Program-made: the position numbers and the translations under genes
Source: Sclerodactyla briareus
Lineage: Eukaryota; Echinodermata; Holothuroidea; Dendrochirotida; Sclerodactylidae
Reading direction: 5' to 3'
DNA length: 64,000 bases
Assembly: GCA_026419785.1 (NCBI GenBank)
Contig: JAODTK010000367.1
Coordinates: 310,001-374,000 of the forward strand
Part shown: one piece after another, positions 1-11,299 of the stretch
How positions within the stretch are numbered: the stretch's first letter is position 1
Layout: the number at the start of each line of letters is the position of its first letter
Notes under the pieces: generated by a model
What the model saw: only the letters and a program-made list of their open reading frames with translations
The model's database searches: none
What the model was told of the DNA's origin: nothing

Positions 1-235
1 GTGCTTTCGTAAGAATTGTGTTCGCCTAGTGTTTTGACTGTTGTAAGAAACGATACAGGGGACGTGAAATCGGATATGTCTGTCAAATTCATTCAATGAA
101 CTGTGTTCAAATGAGGCTATTATTCCTAAAATAATAGCACTTTACGTGCCTTGCCTGCAGTCTCACGGCGATTGATAGCTAGGCCTAGGGAAGAAAAAAC
201 AAACCACGAACAGCCAAGATAGGACACCGACAAGA
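1..235. other. No recognised gene
   Basis: Non-coding sequence. The only notable item is one copy of the palindrome TAGGCCTA at 180-187. Open frames here are short and match nothing I recognise. Confidence 0.5.
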
Positions 236-529
236 ACAATAGCCATAGGGTCAAATTTAACCCACTAGGCCTACGGTGAGGCCGTACAGTCAATGTTAGG
301 GAACACGACAGCTGAACTGCCCTGACATTCTTGAAGTTTTTCATTCGGGTGTTTGAATAAAGGTATTTTTAGTAGAAATCGATAGGGTTAGGCGGACTGA
401 GCTGTCTAATTCTTATTTTTCAAACGAGGAAAGTCAGGGAAGTCAGCAGTCGTGTTCCCTAACATTGACTTGTACCCCCCGGTTCACTGTAAGGCCTAGT
501 GTTAAATTTGACCTTTTATGGTTATTGTG
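236..529. repeat. Imperfect inverted repeat, about 90-120 bp arms
   Basis: The reverse complement of about 236-325 aligns with about 433-529. Shared blocks in order are GTCAGGG, GTCGTGTTCCCTAACATTGA, GGCCTAGTG, TTAAATTTGACC and TTATTGT. Similarity continues weakly inward (a TCAAAC block), leaving a spacer of roughly 50-100 bases. There is no coding frame. A folded-back, non-autonomous DNA element is the simplest reading. No clean terminal motif or target duplication is visible, so the family is unknown. Confidence 0.75.
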
Positions 530-765
530 TGGAGGGGCCTTAGGGTCACGAACAGGATTCGAATCTTTTTCACTGATGTCCGGAAAAGCCACAGTCTGTG
601 AATTGTCTACAATCCTTACTTTTCAATAATTTCTCCGAGAATTAAACACTCCAGATTTTAGGAGACAAAATTCCAGTCCTGCGCACATCTATGCCATCTC
701 GATACATTCGATCCGATTACGTCCGATTGATATATCAAATTCACATCAACATCACGTTACCGAAA

Positions 766-960
766 GGCTGGTGTAGTGGTTAACATTAACATTTTCGGAT
801 CTCGCGACCCGGGTTGGATTCCTGTCGAGTCCTGTCGTGCGCGCAGTTTCCGTTTTTCCGTTTTGAGGACAGCTAGTGAATGTGGATTGTGTTTATTTTA
901 CGTGTTCCTAACTTATTTTACCCAGTCTCAATTGGGGTTCATGTCGCGTTAAATACCATA
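766..960 (+). mobile_element. tRNA-derived SINE (decayed)
   Basis: The head resembles an RNA polymerase III internal promoter. An A-box-like stretch TGGTGTAGTGG lies at 770-780, and a B-box-like stretch GGTTGGATTCC follows at 812-822 inside GACCCGGGTTGGATTCC. The spacing of about 30 bases between the boxes is that of a tRNA gene. The sequence does not continue as a functional tRNA: the 3' half runs into an unrelated tail rich in T. This is the usual layout of a tRNA-head SINE. The 3' end is not defined by a clear tail, so the right boundary is approximate. Confidence 0.55.
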
Positions 961-1419
961 GTTTTTAGGAGGGCAGGTGTAGCTTTGTCAAGCGGCAGCT
1001 ACAGCTTGTTTTAACATTTTTAGCCGCATTTTGCTTGCGGTCAAAATCATAGCCATGACCGATCACAGCAGCCATGCCAAGTAGGGAACTTTGTGTACAG
1101 CAGAAATAAAAGCTCTTTCAGAGCACAAAACATATCTAGGGACATAGACAAAGCAACAAAATTCTGAAACGGAGGGGGTGACTCGACGTGCTTTAACACT
1201 ATCTTTTCGAAGGTCATTTATAGATGCAAAAATGTTCTCCTACCCAAGAACCGCCAAGACTATGGATGACATCGATTGTACACAAAACTTGTGCACCATG
1301 TCCACCCCCATGAAATCTCCGATGAGCTAGCGACCCCCCAGTGGGCACTTACTGCAGTTGCTGCCGCTATTTTGGAGGTTTCAGCGAAATTAGGAATTAA
1401 GTCGTTCGAGTCGACAGAA
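961..1419. other. No gene; degraded lead-in to repeat array
   Basis: There is no coding frame of note. Scattered words such as AGGTCATTTATAG near 1212 suggest that decayed units of the following AGGTCA repeat extend into this stretch, but no unit can be aligned with confidence. Confidence 0.4.
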
Positions 1420-1745
1420 TCTTGGTGGGAGGGGTAACATTAGTCCGACAAAACATGCGAGGTCATTTCAAGGTCATCCGGAGGTCAATTGTATAATTTA
1501 TTCGGTTTTTCAACTTCGTCAGGGACGGGAAAAAACGTGGTGGGTGGGGGGGTCAACATTGTCCCGCAAAACGTCATTTCAGGTCATAGAAGGTCAAATT
1601 TGCGGATTTTTCAAACTTTGGTCGGATTTGAACGGAAACTTGGTGGATGTAAACTACATTTGTCCTGATTTTAAAGTGGAGGTCATTTTTAAGGTCATAG
1701 AGGCAAGCTTTTTTCATTTTTTCAAATGAGGGGAACGAGACTGTC
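1420..1745 (+). repeat. AGGTCA-bearing tandem repeat, array A (3 units)
   Basis: Three degenerate units of about 102-116 bases begin near 1423, 1539 and 1641. Each runs: CTTGGTGG, a short variable part, a TGTCC-like word, two or three AGGTCA words, an ATTTGCGG/ATTTTTCAAAC stretch, then a TTGAACG-AAACT word. Unit 1 holds three perfect AGGTCA words at 1460, 1471 and 1482, separated by exactly 5 bases. Unit 2 has two words 4 bases apart (1581, 1591). Unit 3 has two words 6 bases apart (1680, 1692). The open frame crossing this array is only the repeat read as protein. Confidence 0.8.
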
Positions 1746-4340
1746 AATCTCATTTGATATGGACAGGGTATCATGACCAAGGCTGGAGGGAGTGGGATAT
1801 ATCAAACTCAGGTTACGCGCTCAAAAAAAAATTACATGAAAAAGATTCTTTATTTTCTAGACCCTTCCACATCCCCATCATTTTATTCGCGAGTATGAAT
1901 GCCTGCATTCGTTGGTTGTTATGTGAAAAAAAAAACCCACAAAAGCAGTTAAGGCCACGTTCAGTAGTTTCTCAAAATGCATTACAGAGTGTATGCGATA
2001 CCGTACGTATAGAAACACACATGCATCTGTGCCCATATTCCTTGTTTCTTCAGAGAAGCGTCACATTTTATGTGCATTGAGCATCGAATTTGTCCTAGAC
2101 CGGAACAATCCAGAATGACATTCAAGGTTGGCACAACCTTAGCAGGGGAACTTCGTTTATAATGGCCAATTTGGATCTAGACATTTTGCTGCGGAGTAAT
2201 TACTTTCTAAGTACCCCGGACATGACTGGCCCATGTTTGCAGTGATATATGTGGAAGTAGTCGCTATAGAAACAGCGGTTATCTCACTTTAGGCATCGGC
2301 TAGAATCGCGCCATCGTTGCCTCCTAGGATCCTCACGAGTATTATTGAGGTCTAACCACAGAAGGTATAATCGATTCCGCTAATGACCTCGACGATAGAT
2401 TGTTCTAAACGTCTGACTGACCATAAAACGGACGCTGATGAACTGGAGGCCACTCAGAGATTTGCGGTTTTGGAACATACGACACCTCGAGGAATTAAAA
2501 CGAGGAGCGTTCATATTGAGCTATTAACGTTTGTTTTTCTCTATTTCAAATAAGAGGCTCAGGAAAAATATGGAAGAATTGGGCCTCCTGCCGGGCATCG
2601 CGAAATTGAACCAGTAAACGCAATACGCCATTATTCCAAAGATGGCCGGGAAAGTGAATATGTCTCTCGGAGGAGCATGGCCTGTGGCAATGCGCAATTA
2701 CCCATATTAATAGGCAAGCCAATCAATTCAGTCGCTTGAACCGTAAGAGTGATTCTGATGACATCACAGGGCTGCAATCATTTGTTTCCAACCGAATATG
2801 TTATTTGAACGATGCTAACAGAGGAAGCTCTCCTGACAATTGCTTTATTTAGGGGTAGAGGGGGCAGGCTGGGTAGAGTATACCGTAACCAATGCATGCA
2901 GGTTGTAGTGAATGTAGGATTCTACTTCAATCCACCCCTCCACCAATTTAAAGTTGTTCTGCTTTTGCAATGCCGGCCAGCCGACTTCAACTGTTATCAT
3001 TTGTATTGTGTAATACCACCTAGCCGGGGGCATTGCTCATCGTGAAAGAAACACACACACAAAAACACAACGTTTGAGCCTTCGAGAGTTCGTCATACAA
3101 ATAAACTATGGTCCCTCGTAATATTCAGGTGTCCCCCCTCGGAAGGGAGTATAACAATCATCTGACGTTTGGCTACACAGTAATGACTGTCACTGTATAC
3201 CTTGTTTGACAATGCGTCGTACAACAGGCTTATACCGTTTCAACATTATCTCATCTATATGATTGCAGGGTTCATCTTCAGATCGAAACATAATGGGGAA
3301 TCATATCAAGTAAAAATCTCATAGGCCTATATGGTTACCCGACGGTAGTCATGCTTTTTTCTCAGAACGCTTAGAGGTTGTCCTTGAATTCAATCATGTT
3401 GAGGCGTGGGCGTGAGATCGGGAAGAGGCGTGCCTCTCCCAGCACAGAAATTTTGATATCACGGTAGAACATCCGTCCCTAATTAATAACTGCATAAAAT
3501 GGGAACCAGCGTTTCGAATAATGCATGTGCGTTGCGCCGTATAGGATATTTTATTATGATGTTTGTTAGATCTAAATAATCTAATAATACGATATTCTAT
3601 TAACCTTTGACACAATAAATTAGGCGATACATATTTTTTTGTCCACATAAGGATGGTCATCTAAATTATAGATCGGCAGTAGAATCGCAGGACCATTCAT
3701 CATACTCGTTGCAGTAGAGTACTGAACAAAAACTGAATCAATGGGTATGTGCTGCATATACTAGAGTGATTACTATATTATTTTCTTATTGTTGCCTAAT
3801 GGGGTCATGGTATATTTCATTTAACCTCGATTACTAGGCCTAGCACGATTCCGCTAGACCAGTTTGTGAAGCCTTTTGTAAATCAAACCCAATAATTTAC
3901 GATTGTACTTTCACCAACGGAAAAGGGTCATCGTTCCTGTGAATTCTGCTGGAAGTACAGTCTCAATAACCAAATGAGCATTACCTCATATAGAACCCCC
4001 TGTCGTGTGTTTCCATCAGCTTGGTGTACCACTCTGAATGATTCACTATGCTAAACCCCGCGATTCACGACGTGCCGCTAATGGCTGAAATCTTTCCAAA
4101 AATCGTTTAGTTACTTATACTCTTTACATTTCATTATCCAGCATAAATACTGGCTCGAAGTTGACCCAACAGCCGTCCGATGGACACAACCAATTCCGGT
4201 TCCAGTTTTGTCCCCAGTAATGTAAAATTTAACCTGGATTGGGGTTTGGTTCCAACATACACGAGATAGACCTATACCAATGGCAGAGTAACATTTTATC
4301 GACGTCCAGCCGTGGCGATGATATCAACTTACTCTAGGAC
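1746..4340. other. No recognised gene or element
   Basis: About 2.6 kb of AT-leaning sequence with only short, unrecognised open frames. TAGGCCTA palindromes occur at 3322 and 3835, and a short hairpin AAGGTTG-GCA-CAACCTT lies near 2124. I see no splice-bounded coding segment, SINE head or terminal repeat. Confidence 0.5.
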
Positions 4341-4580
4341 AAATCTAAAAACGCTTTTGGAAGCAAAAGTTCTCACAATGTTTGGTGTGCCGTCGCAGAA
4401 ATACTAAATAGCATACTTCCACTCGCAGTGTGACTACTTGATACAATACGCTGCAGTGTTTCCTAATAAGCAAATGAAGGCCGCCGCTTTGATATAGGCA
4501 GTACAATTCGCCGCAGTTATAATTTGCGTCACCCCACGTCTTTCCAATGATACTCATATCATTGGTGACAGGGGCGGGAG

Positions 4581-4684
4581 GTGTATGTATGTATGTATGT
4601 ATTGTATGGTAGTATGTATGTATGTATGGTTTATTTTTTTGGATGTATGTAGTATGTATGTAGTATGTATGTATGTGTATGTAC
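4581..4684. repeat. (ATGT)n microsatellite
   Basis: Interrupted ATGT repeats run for about 100 bases, broken by a short GGTTTATTTTTTT spacer. The minus-strand frames rich in Tyr-Ile-His-Thr are artefacts of this repeat. Confidence 0.95.
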
Positions 4685-4739
4685 AAATATTTATATTTTC
4701 GCCTTTTTCAAAAGGTGACAAAGCGCTCGAGGAGGATGA

Positions 4740-5525
4740 CAACGACAATTTAGTTCTCTAGTATAGATACAATTTTAGCAATCGCTTGAATTGCCAGATG
4801 TTGGTAGCGTGACGTACTTCGAGTGGTAAAGTTCCAGACTGTCGCAGCCCCCGCCGAGAATGAACCGAGCCGGCTCGGAAATTGACACGCTGTTGTACAA
4901 GGAGATTTCCTGAAGAAAGAGCGAATGTGCGAAACCGGGTGGTTAGCGGTGAAAAGCGGTTTTGTTGAAGCGTTCTCGATATGTACAGTGGGGTTGAGTT
5001 GGCATTATCGATTCGGAAGACCAAGAGTGCGAGTTTGCTTGAAGTTATACGATCAGTTACCGGTAGCCAATGAAGTTACTTGAGATGGTGATGCGTGATC
5101 ACGCCGTTGTTTCGGAAGATGAGTTTGGCAGCTTTGTTTTGTAGTTTTCTGCAAAACGTTTTTGTGTTCCTTGGAAGCTACAGAAAGAAGCGAGTTACAG
5201 TAGGTTAATCGTGAAAGCACGAGGGTCCTAACAACAGTGTACAGGTGACGTCGCGTTTTTACCAATGTTCCGCAGATGGAAAATTGATTTGACTTATGAG
5301 CTGGGAAATGCGGCTGGTCATATTCATGGTATAGTCGAAGACAACCCCCAGGTTCCGGACTGATGGTGGGTGATGGGGTAATTTCAGTGTTTCAAAGGAA
5401 GAGAGAGATGTTTGACCGATTTCAATGTCGCTGATGGCCAATTTAGAGGAGGCTCGGTTTTGTCCTCGTTGACCTTCAAACTTGTTAGCCACATCCAAGA
5501 CTGGATTCACTAACCGCATGACGAC
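4740..5525 (-). pseudogene. LINE reverse transcriptase C-terminus (CR1/L2-like), decayed
   Basis: Three overlapping minus-strand frames read in order as the end of a non-LTR retrotransposon ORF2. From 5519 downward comes a stretch ending VRNLGVVFDYTMNMTSRI (about 5345-5290). Next is LVLSRLTYCNSLL (about 5225-5185), then RRDHASPSQV. The last frame ends with VRHATNIWQFKRLLKLYLY (4758-4815). These match the post-palm thumb and C-terminal motifs of CR1/L2/Jockey-type elements (LGVxFD, LVxSRLDYCNSLL, WxxLPxxIR..FKxxLKTYLF). The palm motifs upstream are absent, so this is a 5'-truncated copy. At least two frameshifts and stops separate the blocks. The clade within the CR1/L2 group cannot be fixed by eye. 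Confidence 0.85.
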
Positions 5526-6685
5526 AGCTTAAACAGAGCACATTTTGCAATTACATTGTGATGTAATGTTACCAGACAGTTTCAGTACATGCATTTTCCG
5601 AAACTATTGCTAGATTACTGAAGTGATAGGAATCAATAACACTAATTGGAATGTTCTCGAATACTTTGCACTTGCTAATGAAGTGCTAGACGACGACCGC
5701 TGCCACTTTCACGCGTAGTCAAATCGGACTCACAACTTTGTTGATGGTATACCGTCGGATGGTTCGCCGATGTTCAACAAAGCCAGTGAACTCAGTCGTT
5801 CCTGTCCGTGGTGTACGCAAGTGAGTTTTCAACCTGCGAAGGCCCGAGAGGGAAACTCCTTTCACAAGCTGCTGAATTCATCGGAATTGTCAAAAACAGG
5901 CGGAACAGAAATGCCAAATTGCTCATACTCTCACTAAATTTCTGTGTTCTGAAGAGATCTAAGTACTGTTGACTGTTGGAAATACCTTGCCGTGGTAGGA
6001 TAACTCGGCAGCGTATATTCGATTGAACATGTTCAGTTCAGCCGTTACAGCTATTGGACACAATCCATATTCTCTGCAAATTTGATTGTTTGTGCCTTCA
6101 TCTTGGACTTCTGATGTTTCAGCAGAGTGTCTCTGCAGGGCCCCAACACACCAAGATCATTCTTTTTGAATCGAGCTCCGATTTCAATTTGACGTGTTGT
6201 TCCAGAGCACGGAGCACACCTCAACCCTATCTCAGCGATCTTTCTCAGTTGTGCTGTCACTGTATTTTTCTATCTACCTCCATGTTTTTTTAATACTGTT
6301 ATCCGAAACAACTTGACTATCAATGTTACTCTGACTAACACACTCTTATTTTCTACTTTGATGCGATAACTACATTGTGGGTATTTCCGTAGCCCAGCCT
6401 CGGAAGCTATTGTAATTTCTGGCAAATGAATCAGCGGGTGACCATTTTGTAGCTCCATCTGCAGTCGACTTCACCACACCCCTGATGAACATCCCGTTCA
6501 TTTTACCATGCACTTCGTCCATTCTTGGGAACTGTCAATATTTATTTTTCTGAAATTTTGTCATTTTTTCTTGTACGTTTTTTCTCTAAAAAAATGACAA
6601 GGTAGCGAAACAAGGTCAGGAAAAAGTGGGGGGGGGGAGGGAGAATTCCCCCTCGTGCAGCCGCCGCCGTTGTCCCAAGCTCCGC
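5526..6685. other. No recognised gene
   Basis: Only short open frames with no recognised motif. A G-rich run sits at about 6628-6637, followed by GCAGCCGCCGCCG, just upstream of repeat array B. Nothing else stands out. Confidence 0.5.
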
Positions 6686-6689
6686 CACT

Positions 6690-7090
6690 GCTGGAAACTT
6701 TAGGCGTTAGCGCAATCTCTTAACGCTTTAAACGATTGATCTGAAACTTGGTACACACGTCCGCCCTAGTAACATCTCTGATGAGTTTTTCGAAAGTGGC
6801 ATCACTGCAATGCTGGGTGTCGCTAATGTGCATCATTTATGCGAAAATTTTCCAGTTAGTCGGATTCGAACGAACTGGTGGTAGGGACTATAGTTGATCC
6901 CGAAAAATGTGGAGGTCATTTCAAAGGTCATCGAGGTCAATTTGCGAAATTTATGCGATTTTTCAAACTTCAGATTTGAACGAAACTTGGCGGATGGGGG
7001 TCTTTGTCCCTCATAAAATTAGAAGTAATTTCAAAGCCATCATGGGTCAAATTTGCAATATTTCATGTGCCTATAAACATCCAAACATCA
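6690..7090 (+). repeat. AGGTCA-bearing tandem repeat, array B
   Basis: Two recognisable units of the same family as 1420-1745 start at about 6877 and 6988. They are preceded by a related lead-in (TTGATCTGAAACTTGGTAC, about 6738). The first unit carries AGGTCA at 6913, 6925 and 6934 (spacers 6 and 3). The second is more decayed (AAGCCATCATGGGTCAAATTTGC). Shared words include TTTTTCAAACTT, GATTTGAACGAAACTTGG and ATTTGCG. The open frame at 6907-7119 is the translated repeat, not a gene. Confidence 0.75.
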
Positions 7091-7382
7091 AAAACATCCA
7101 AGTTTATCTTGGTTTCTGACCATAATGGGGGTCTTTATGGGGTGTTAGATACTCTTCCCAATGATTGGCTCTAAAGCGGGGATATACACGTTGGCGGTTT
7201 ACCCGCCTACACATTTCTAGTTATCAGAATCTATTGACAGCAACTCTTTTTCTTTTCTTGTCTTATAGCGACAATACAACATTTAATCAATCATAATCAC
7301 CTCACTTTATAAATTAAGCTTCTTGAAAGAGGACTGGTACTGTCACAAACACAGCAACCACACAACAACAACCACAACAACA

Positions 7383-7500
7383 TAAATATAATATGATAAT
7401 AATAATAATAATATATAATTAATATAAAATATAATAATAATAATAATCTATAATAATAAAATAATGAATAATTATAATATAATATAACAATAATAATAAT
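7383..7500. repeat. (TAA)n-rich microsatellite
   Basis: Interrupted ATA/TAA trinucleotide repeats of nearly pure A and T. This is probably an old retroelement tail or a free microsatellite; no element is recognisable beside it. Confidence 0.9.
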
Positions 7501-8579
7501 TGGACTTCCCAATATCAAGTACGACGCTCTGCCCTTCACAGTCCAAAAACCTGTAACCCACCTTACACGGGAGGACGTGGAACAATCCAGAGACATTCCT
7601 TGCCCCAACATCCACGCCGGAAAAGTCCTCTGTCTTCCAATGAGCTCCTGTACATCGCATCAAAGTGGTTTTGCAGTCTGGAACTCCTACAACTGAGGTA
7701 ATCCGCCTCCGCTAATCACCTATATTACGGCGTTTGCATTTTCCTACTAGACCAACGTGGCGTTCATCAAAGTATGAATTATACTATCCGGTATGGTGCG
7801 TGGAACATATGCGTGTGCGTGTCATATCTATATAGTCAGGGAGTATTAGCTGAAATTTAGTTAATCTGGTATCAATTCCAACCAGAAGTTTTCTCCTCTA
7901 ATGTGTCAATGAAGGTGTCTTACTATCAGTGATAAAAAAAATCACCCCAACTTCCCTTGAACCGTTCACATCTGCTGACATATGGAGGTGCCAAAAACGG
8001 CATCCGGCAGTAAAAGGATCGCATCTATGCCCCTCTGTATCATTGCATCATCGCCGTTTAGCAGAAGATGCTGCTGTGATTTTGAAGCTGTACAAACCAC
8101 AACCAGGGCACAAACCACATCAAATCTCGTGACTGTTCTCCGATGGTGCATACGATCTCTGACTGAGAGCCGGTGGCCTCACCCGCTGTGATACGATTTC
8201 AGCCGTATCGGTCACGGCAAAACAACAGTTTTGGCATGTTTTTGTACAGAGAATATTGATGAACATATGGACATCTCCTTTGATGTACAGGCTGCCAAGG
8301 GGGGAGCGTAATTGCGGATGAGTATTGAGATTTTTTCCAGTTTATCACGCTCCAGATACCACTATAAAGGCAGCGCCGGTAACTAAATGTTTAACATAAG
8401 TGTGGCTGTTGGGAGATCGAATAGAGACGCTACCATCAATAGCGATCAATAATTGATTATGTATGCAGAGCATGTAGATTGGACTCCAATGAATCTATTA
8501 CCATGCTCTAATTATCCCTCAACGACCATGCCTCACTCCGATATGCTACCGAGAGTCTTGATTTTTACATAGTAACCGG
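7501..8579. other. No recognised gene
   Basis: About 1 kb without a convincing frame. Composition shifts from AT-rich to GC-rich at about 8580, where the DIRS-like remnant begins. Confidence 0.5.
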
Positions 8580-9790
8580 GTTGGCAGCCCATCGCTCTCT
8601 TTTGCCCCAAATTTTTGTTGATTTTCAGTATCCTCTTCTACCAGGAGGGTCGCTCGTCCGCAGGTACCGCGACCGAGGGGGCGCGGTGATCGTCCCTAGG
8701 AATGGCCACACCACAGCTGGTTGTCTTCGCCGGCGGAGGAGGGGGGGTGGGGGGAATCGCGGTTCGCAACACCAGGAGTATCGATTCATGTTGACATCCG
8801 ATGCCCGAGTTCGACAACCCCCCCCCCCTCGAGACCAAGGGTGGCGACAGACCCACAGAAAGCCGCGATTGGAAGACGAGCGCGACGCCTTGCTCCGGAA
8901 CCGGGTCACAAGCCGATGCATGGCGACCATGCTTGACCCTATTCCGATCGCGAATCTCCCCCTGGTGCAGAGAAAGGGGAAACCATTGATGTCCAATCAT
9001 CAATCCAGCGCCCGTTCAACGAGGCTTCCTCTGCCCTAGGAGCTTCCGGATGGAGTCCCTCCCACCATTCATCCCGATTCCCGACCGACTAGACTTGTAA
9101 GGACGCGTATTTGCACGTTGCCTAGTCACTGCCTTTCCTGGGGGGGGGGGGGGGGAGGAGGATACAACTTCCAGTCCCTCCCATTGGGGCTGTTGGCGGT
9201 CCCAAGGTCTTCACGAGGGTCGCATGCCCATTCTAGTCTTGTGGCGGTCGCGGTTTCCCCTCCGGCGCTGCGATGTCCAGCTGTCCTCCGAGTCCCTGGT
9301 GTGGTCCCTGTTCTGATAGAGAAAGCCATACCGGTTTTCCCCCTTTGTTCGCGACTCTCGCACCAGGGGAACAGGGGGACGACGGACTTGTGTGCGTCGC
9401 CCGGTCTCAATCTCTTTGAACACGGCACATGCGTGGCTCCCGGCCTGCGCCAGGCGTTTTCACCGGTTGGGTGGAAGGTTATTGCCCTCCTCTCGTTGGG
9501 AGCGTTCTTAGAGGTGCTGGATCGCGACCCGCACGGTTGTTGGTTGCCCTCTGCTGGCCGACTCAGTCGTGGTTTGCTTCGGCCTCCCGACCCCCCCCCC
9601 CGCTCACTCGAAGGCGGGTTAAGCTTCGGTACGACGCCACCGCGCGGCCGGATCTCTCTTCGCGATACATCCACCAGCGCATGCAAGCAAGCGGCCGTTT
9701 CAGGATATTGCGGACGTTGCATCATCTTCACGCAGGCAGTTTACGCTTTTGATATTTCCGTGCGTGGCCGCCGATCACGGTTATGATCCC
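8580..9790 (+). pseudogene. DIRS-like reverse transcriptase remnant
   Basis: The stretch is GC-rich and unlike its neighbours. Several plus-strand frames join into the conserved core of a tyrosine-recombinase (DIRS-group) retrotransposon RT. Around 8993-9061 one frame reads PIINPAP..RGFLCPRSFRMESL, like the R-P-I-I-N-L...F-R-M-E-S-L block. At 9089-9097 comes LDL. After one extra base (9098) follows KDAYLHVA (9099-9122), together the motif-A region LDLKDAYLHV that holds a catalytic Asp. Next is YNFQSLPLGL (9163-9192), and after a further shift KVFTRVACP (9204-9230), matching F-x-x-LPFGL-xx-AP-x-VFT. A 16-G run (9140-9155) interrupts the region between A and B. Because of the frameshifts and stops it cannot encode an active enzyme. 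The long plus-strand frame at 9118-9786 runs mostly out of the ancestral frame. Gypsy or Pao RT is less likely, given the FRMESL and LPFGL..VFT wording. Confidence 0.7.
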
Positions 9791-10430
9791 ATTAATGCCT
9801 AGGTAAACTGCTGAACCCCTTTATGAGGGGAAGGCAGTGTCGATTTTAGAATTACAGTTTCGGGCATTGTGGGGTCGTCGATGGGTAATCGCTGGTGACA
9901 ATGACACCAATAAGACAGCTCGGAGGATTGTTCCAACCACACGCGTCCACGACGCCCGGCTTGGCTGCAGCGTGATCTTCACTGACGTCCTCGCCACCTC
10001 GCGGGGTCCGCGTACAAGACCAGGCACAGAGCAACATGGAGCTCCTTGCCCATAAAACCATTTTTTTCTGCTTGCGACGGCCCCGCGCTGCAAAGAGTTG
10101 TCGTCACGCGCTCACTACTAGCCAGGTTATCATCGTCACGATCCCGACGGGATCTGCCTCCTACCAGATCCTGTATTAGCGAAGAACCACTAGGCTGCGT
10201 TCACACCGCCAGGATTGATTATCTCCCCCATCGGTTCGCTCTTGATACACCCGAACAAACGCTGGTCACCGCGTCCGGCCTTGTGTGGTACATCGAGAGG
10301 ACCCCTATGCAGTGATAACCATCCTGGTGTTGCATAGTAGAAGCACACAAGACAAGACAGACACGTTCGATCTACGTCATTGATAATCTGTCCCTTCCCT
10401 GGCCTGGGCAGCCGCAAACACGGGCTTCCA
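9791..10430 (+). other. Possible downstream part of the DIRS-like element
   Basis: The GC-rich composition of the preceding pseudogene continues to about 10,430 and then drops. A plus-strand stretch near 10,034 reads MELLAHKTI, which could be a worn RNase H leader of the kind that follows RT in DIRS elements, but I cannot align it convincingly. No tyrosine recombinase motif was found. A small hairpin, CCCC-TTTATGA-GGGG, lies near 9817. Confidence 0.3.
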
Positions 10431-10970
10431 AGGATTCCAAGTTTCGCGTGGATCGGTGACTGACTCGATCAGCCACACGTTTCCCCTATGAGTAGGTCGG
10501 GCTCATGACGTCTAGGGGCCTCATGCTTCTTCCAACGTGTGGGAATTGTAAGTCATCACATTGCAAGAACTATGGGATGTAGATAGACACCTTAGAAGAG
10601 CTCGGATACTAAATCTTAATGCAATCAATATAGTGAAGCCAATTTCAAAACAGGTGATCACCAGAGAATTGATACGAATACCTCTATGATTATTCATAGT
10701 ATATATGGTCACATAACACACAAGGCGAGATAGGCGCGGACACAGTGATTAGACCAGGTTCAGTTTTGTCAAGGAGTAAGATTATTGCAAAACTTATTTT
10801 TTGCAGTTGAGTAAGTATTAGGAGAAAAAAAAAACCCCTACGTTCACGAGTCGACTGAGGAGATGTAATTCACCCATTCAGTCAAAAAAATGAGCATCAA
10901 TGATATTGAAAATAAATGCCAACTCGTTCAATACCTCATTTATTCAAGGACTTCAGTCAAATTACAGAAC
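10431..10970. other. No recognised gene
   Basis: AT-rich spacer between the GC-rich island and the minisatellite. Nothing recognisable. Confidence 0.5.
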
Positions 10971-10972
10971 TC

Positions 10973-11292
10973 GAATCATACAGTACTCAATTCATCAGTA
11001 CTCCAAGCATACAAGTACTCCAATCATACACGTACGCCAGTACCAATCATACAGTACCCAATCATCAGTACTCCAATCATACAGTACTCCAGTACTCCAA
11101 TCATACAGTACCTCCATAATACAGTTACTCCAATCATACTGAGTACTCAATCAACAGGACTCCAGTACCCAATCATACAGTCTCCAATCATACAGAGTAC
11201 TCAACATCCGTACTCCAATCAGACAGTACTCCAGACTCAATCATACATACTCCATCATACAGTACTACAATCATACAGTACTCCAATCATTT
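10973..11292. repeat. 16 bp minisatellite, unit AATCATACAGTACTCC
   Basis: About 20 degenerate copies of a unit close to CAATCATACAGTACTC are packed into some 320 bases, with many one- to three-base deletions that break the register. The three overlapping plus-strand frames rich in Ser, Thr, Ile, Tyr and Gln are translations of this repeat. They should not be read as genes. Confidence 0.95.
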
Positions 11293-11299
11293 ATATTTC

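Noticed and set aside
541..565. B-box-like GATTCGAATCC on the minus strand
   Set aside because: No A-box at the expected distance, so neither a tRNA gene nor a SINE can be supported.
8581..9039. 152-codon plus frame and its 121-123 codon minus shadows
   Set aside because: Low-complexity Arg/Pro/Gly translation of GC-rich DNA; it ends where the RT core reads in another frame.
9118..9786. 222-codon plus-strand open frame as a new gene
   Set aside because: It crosses a 16-G run and lies over RT motifs that occur in all three frames; GC-rich DNA keeps frames open. It is explained by the DIRS-like remnant.
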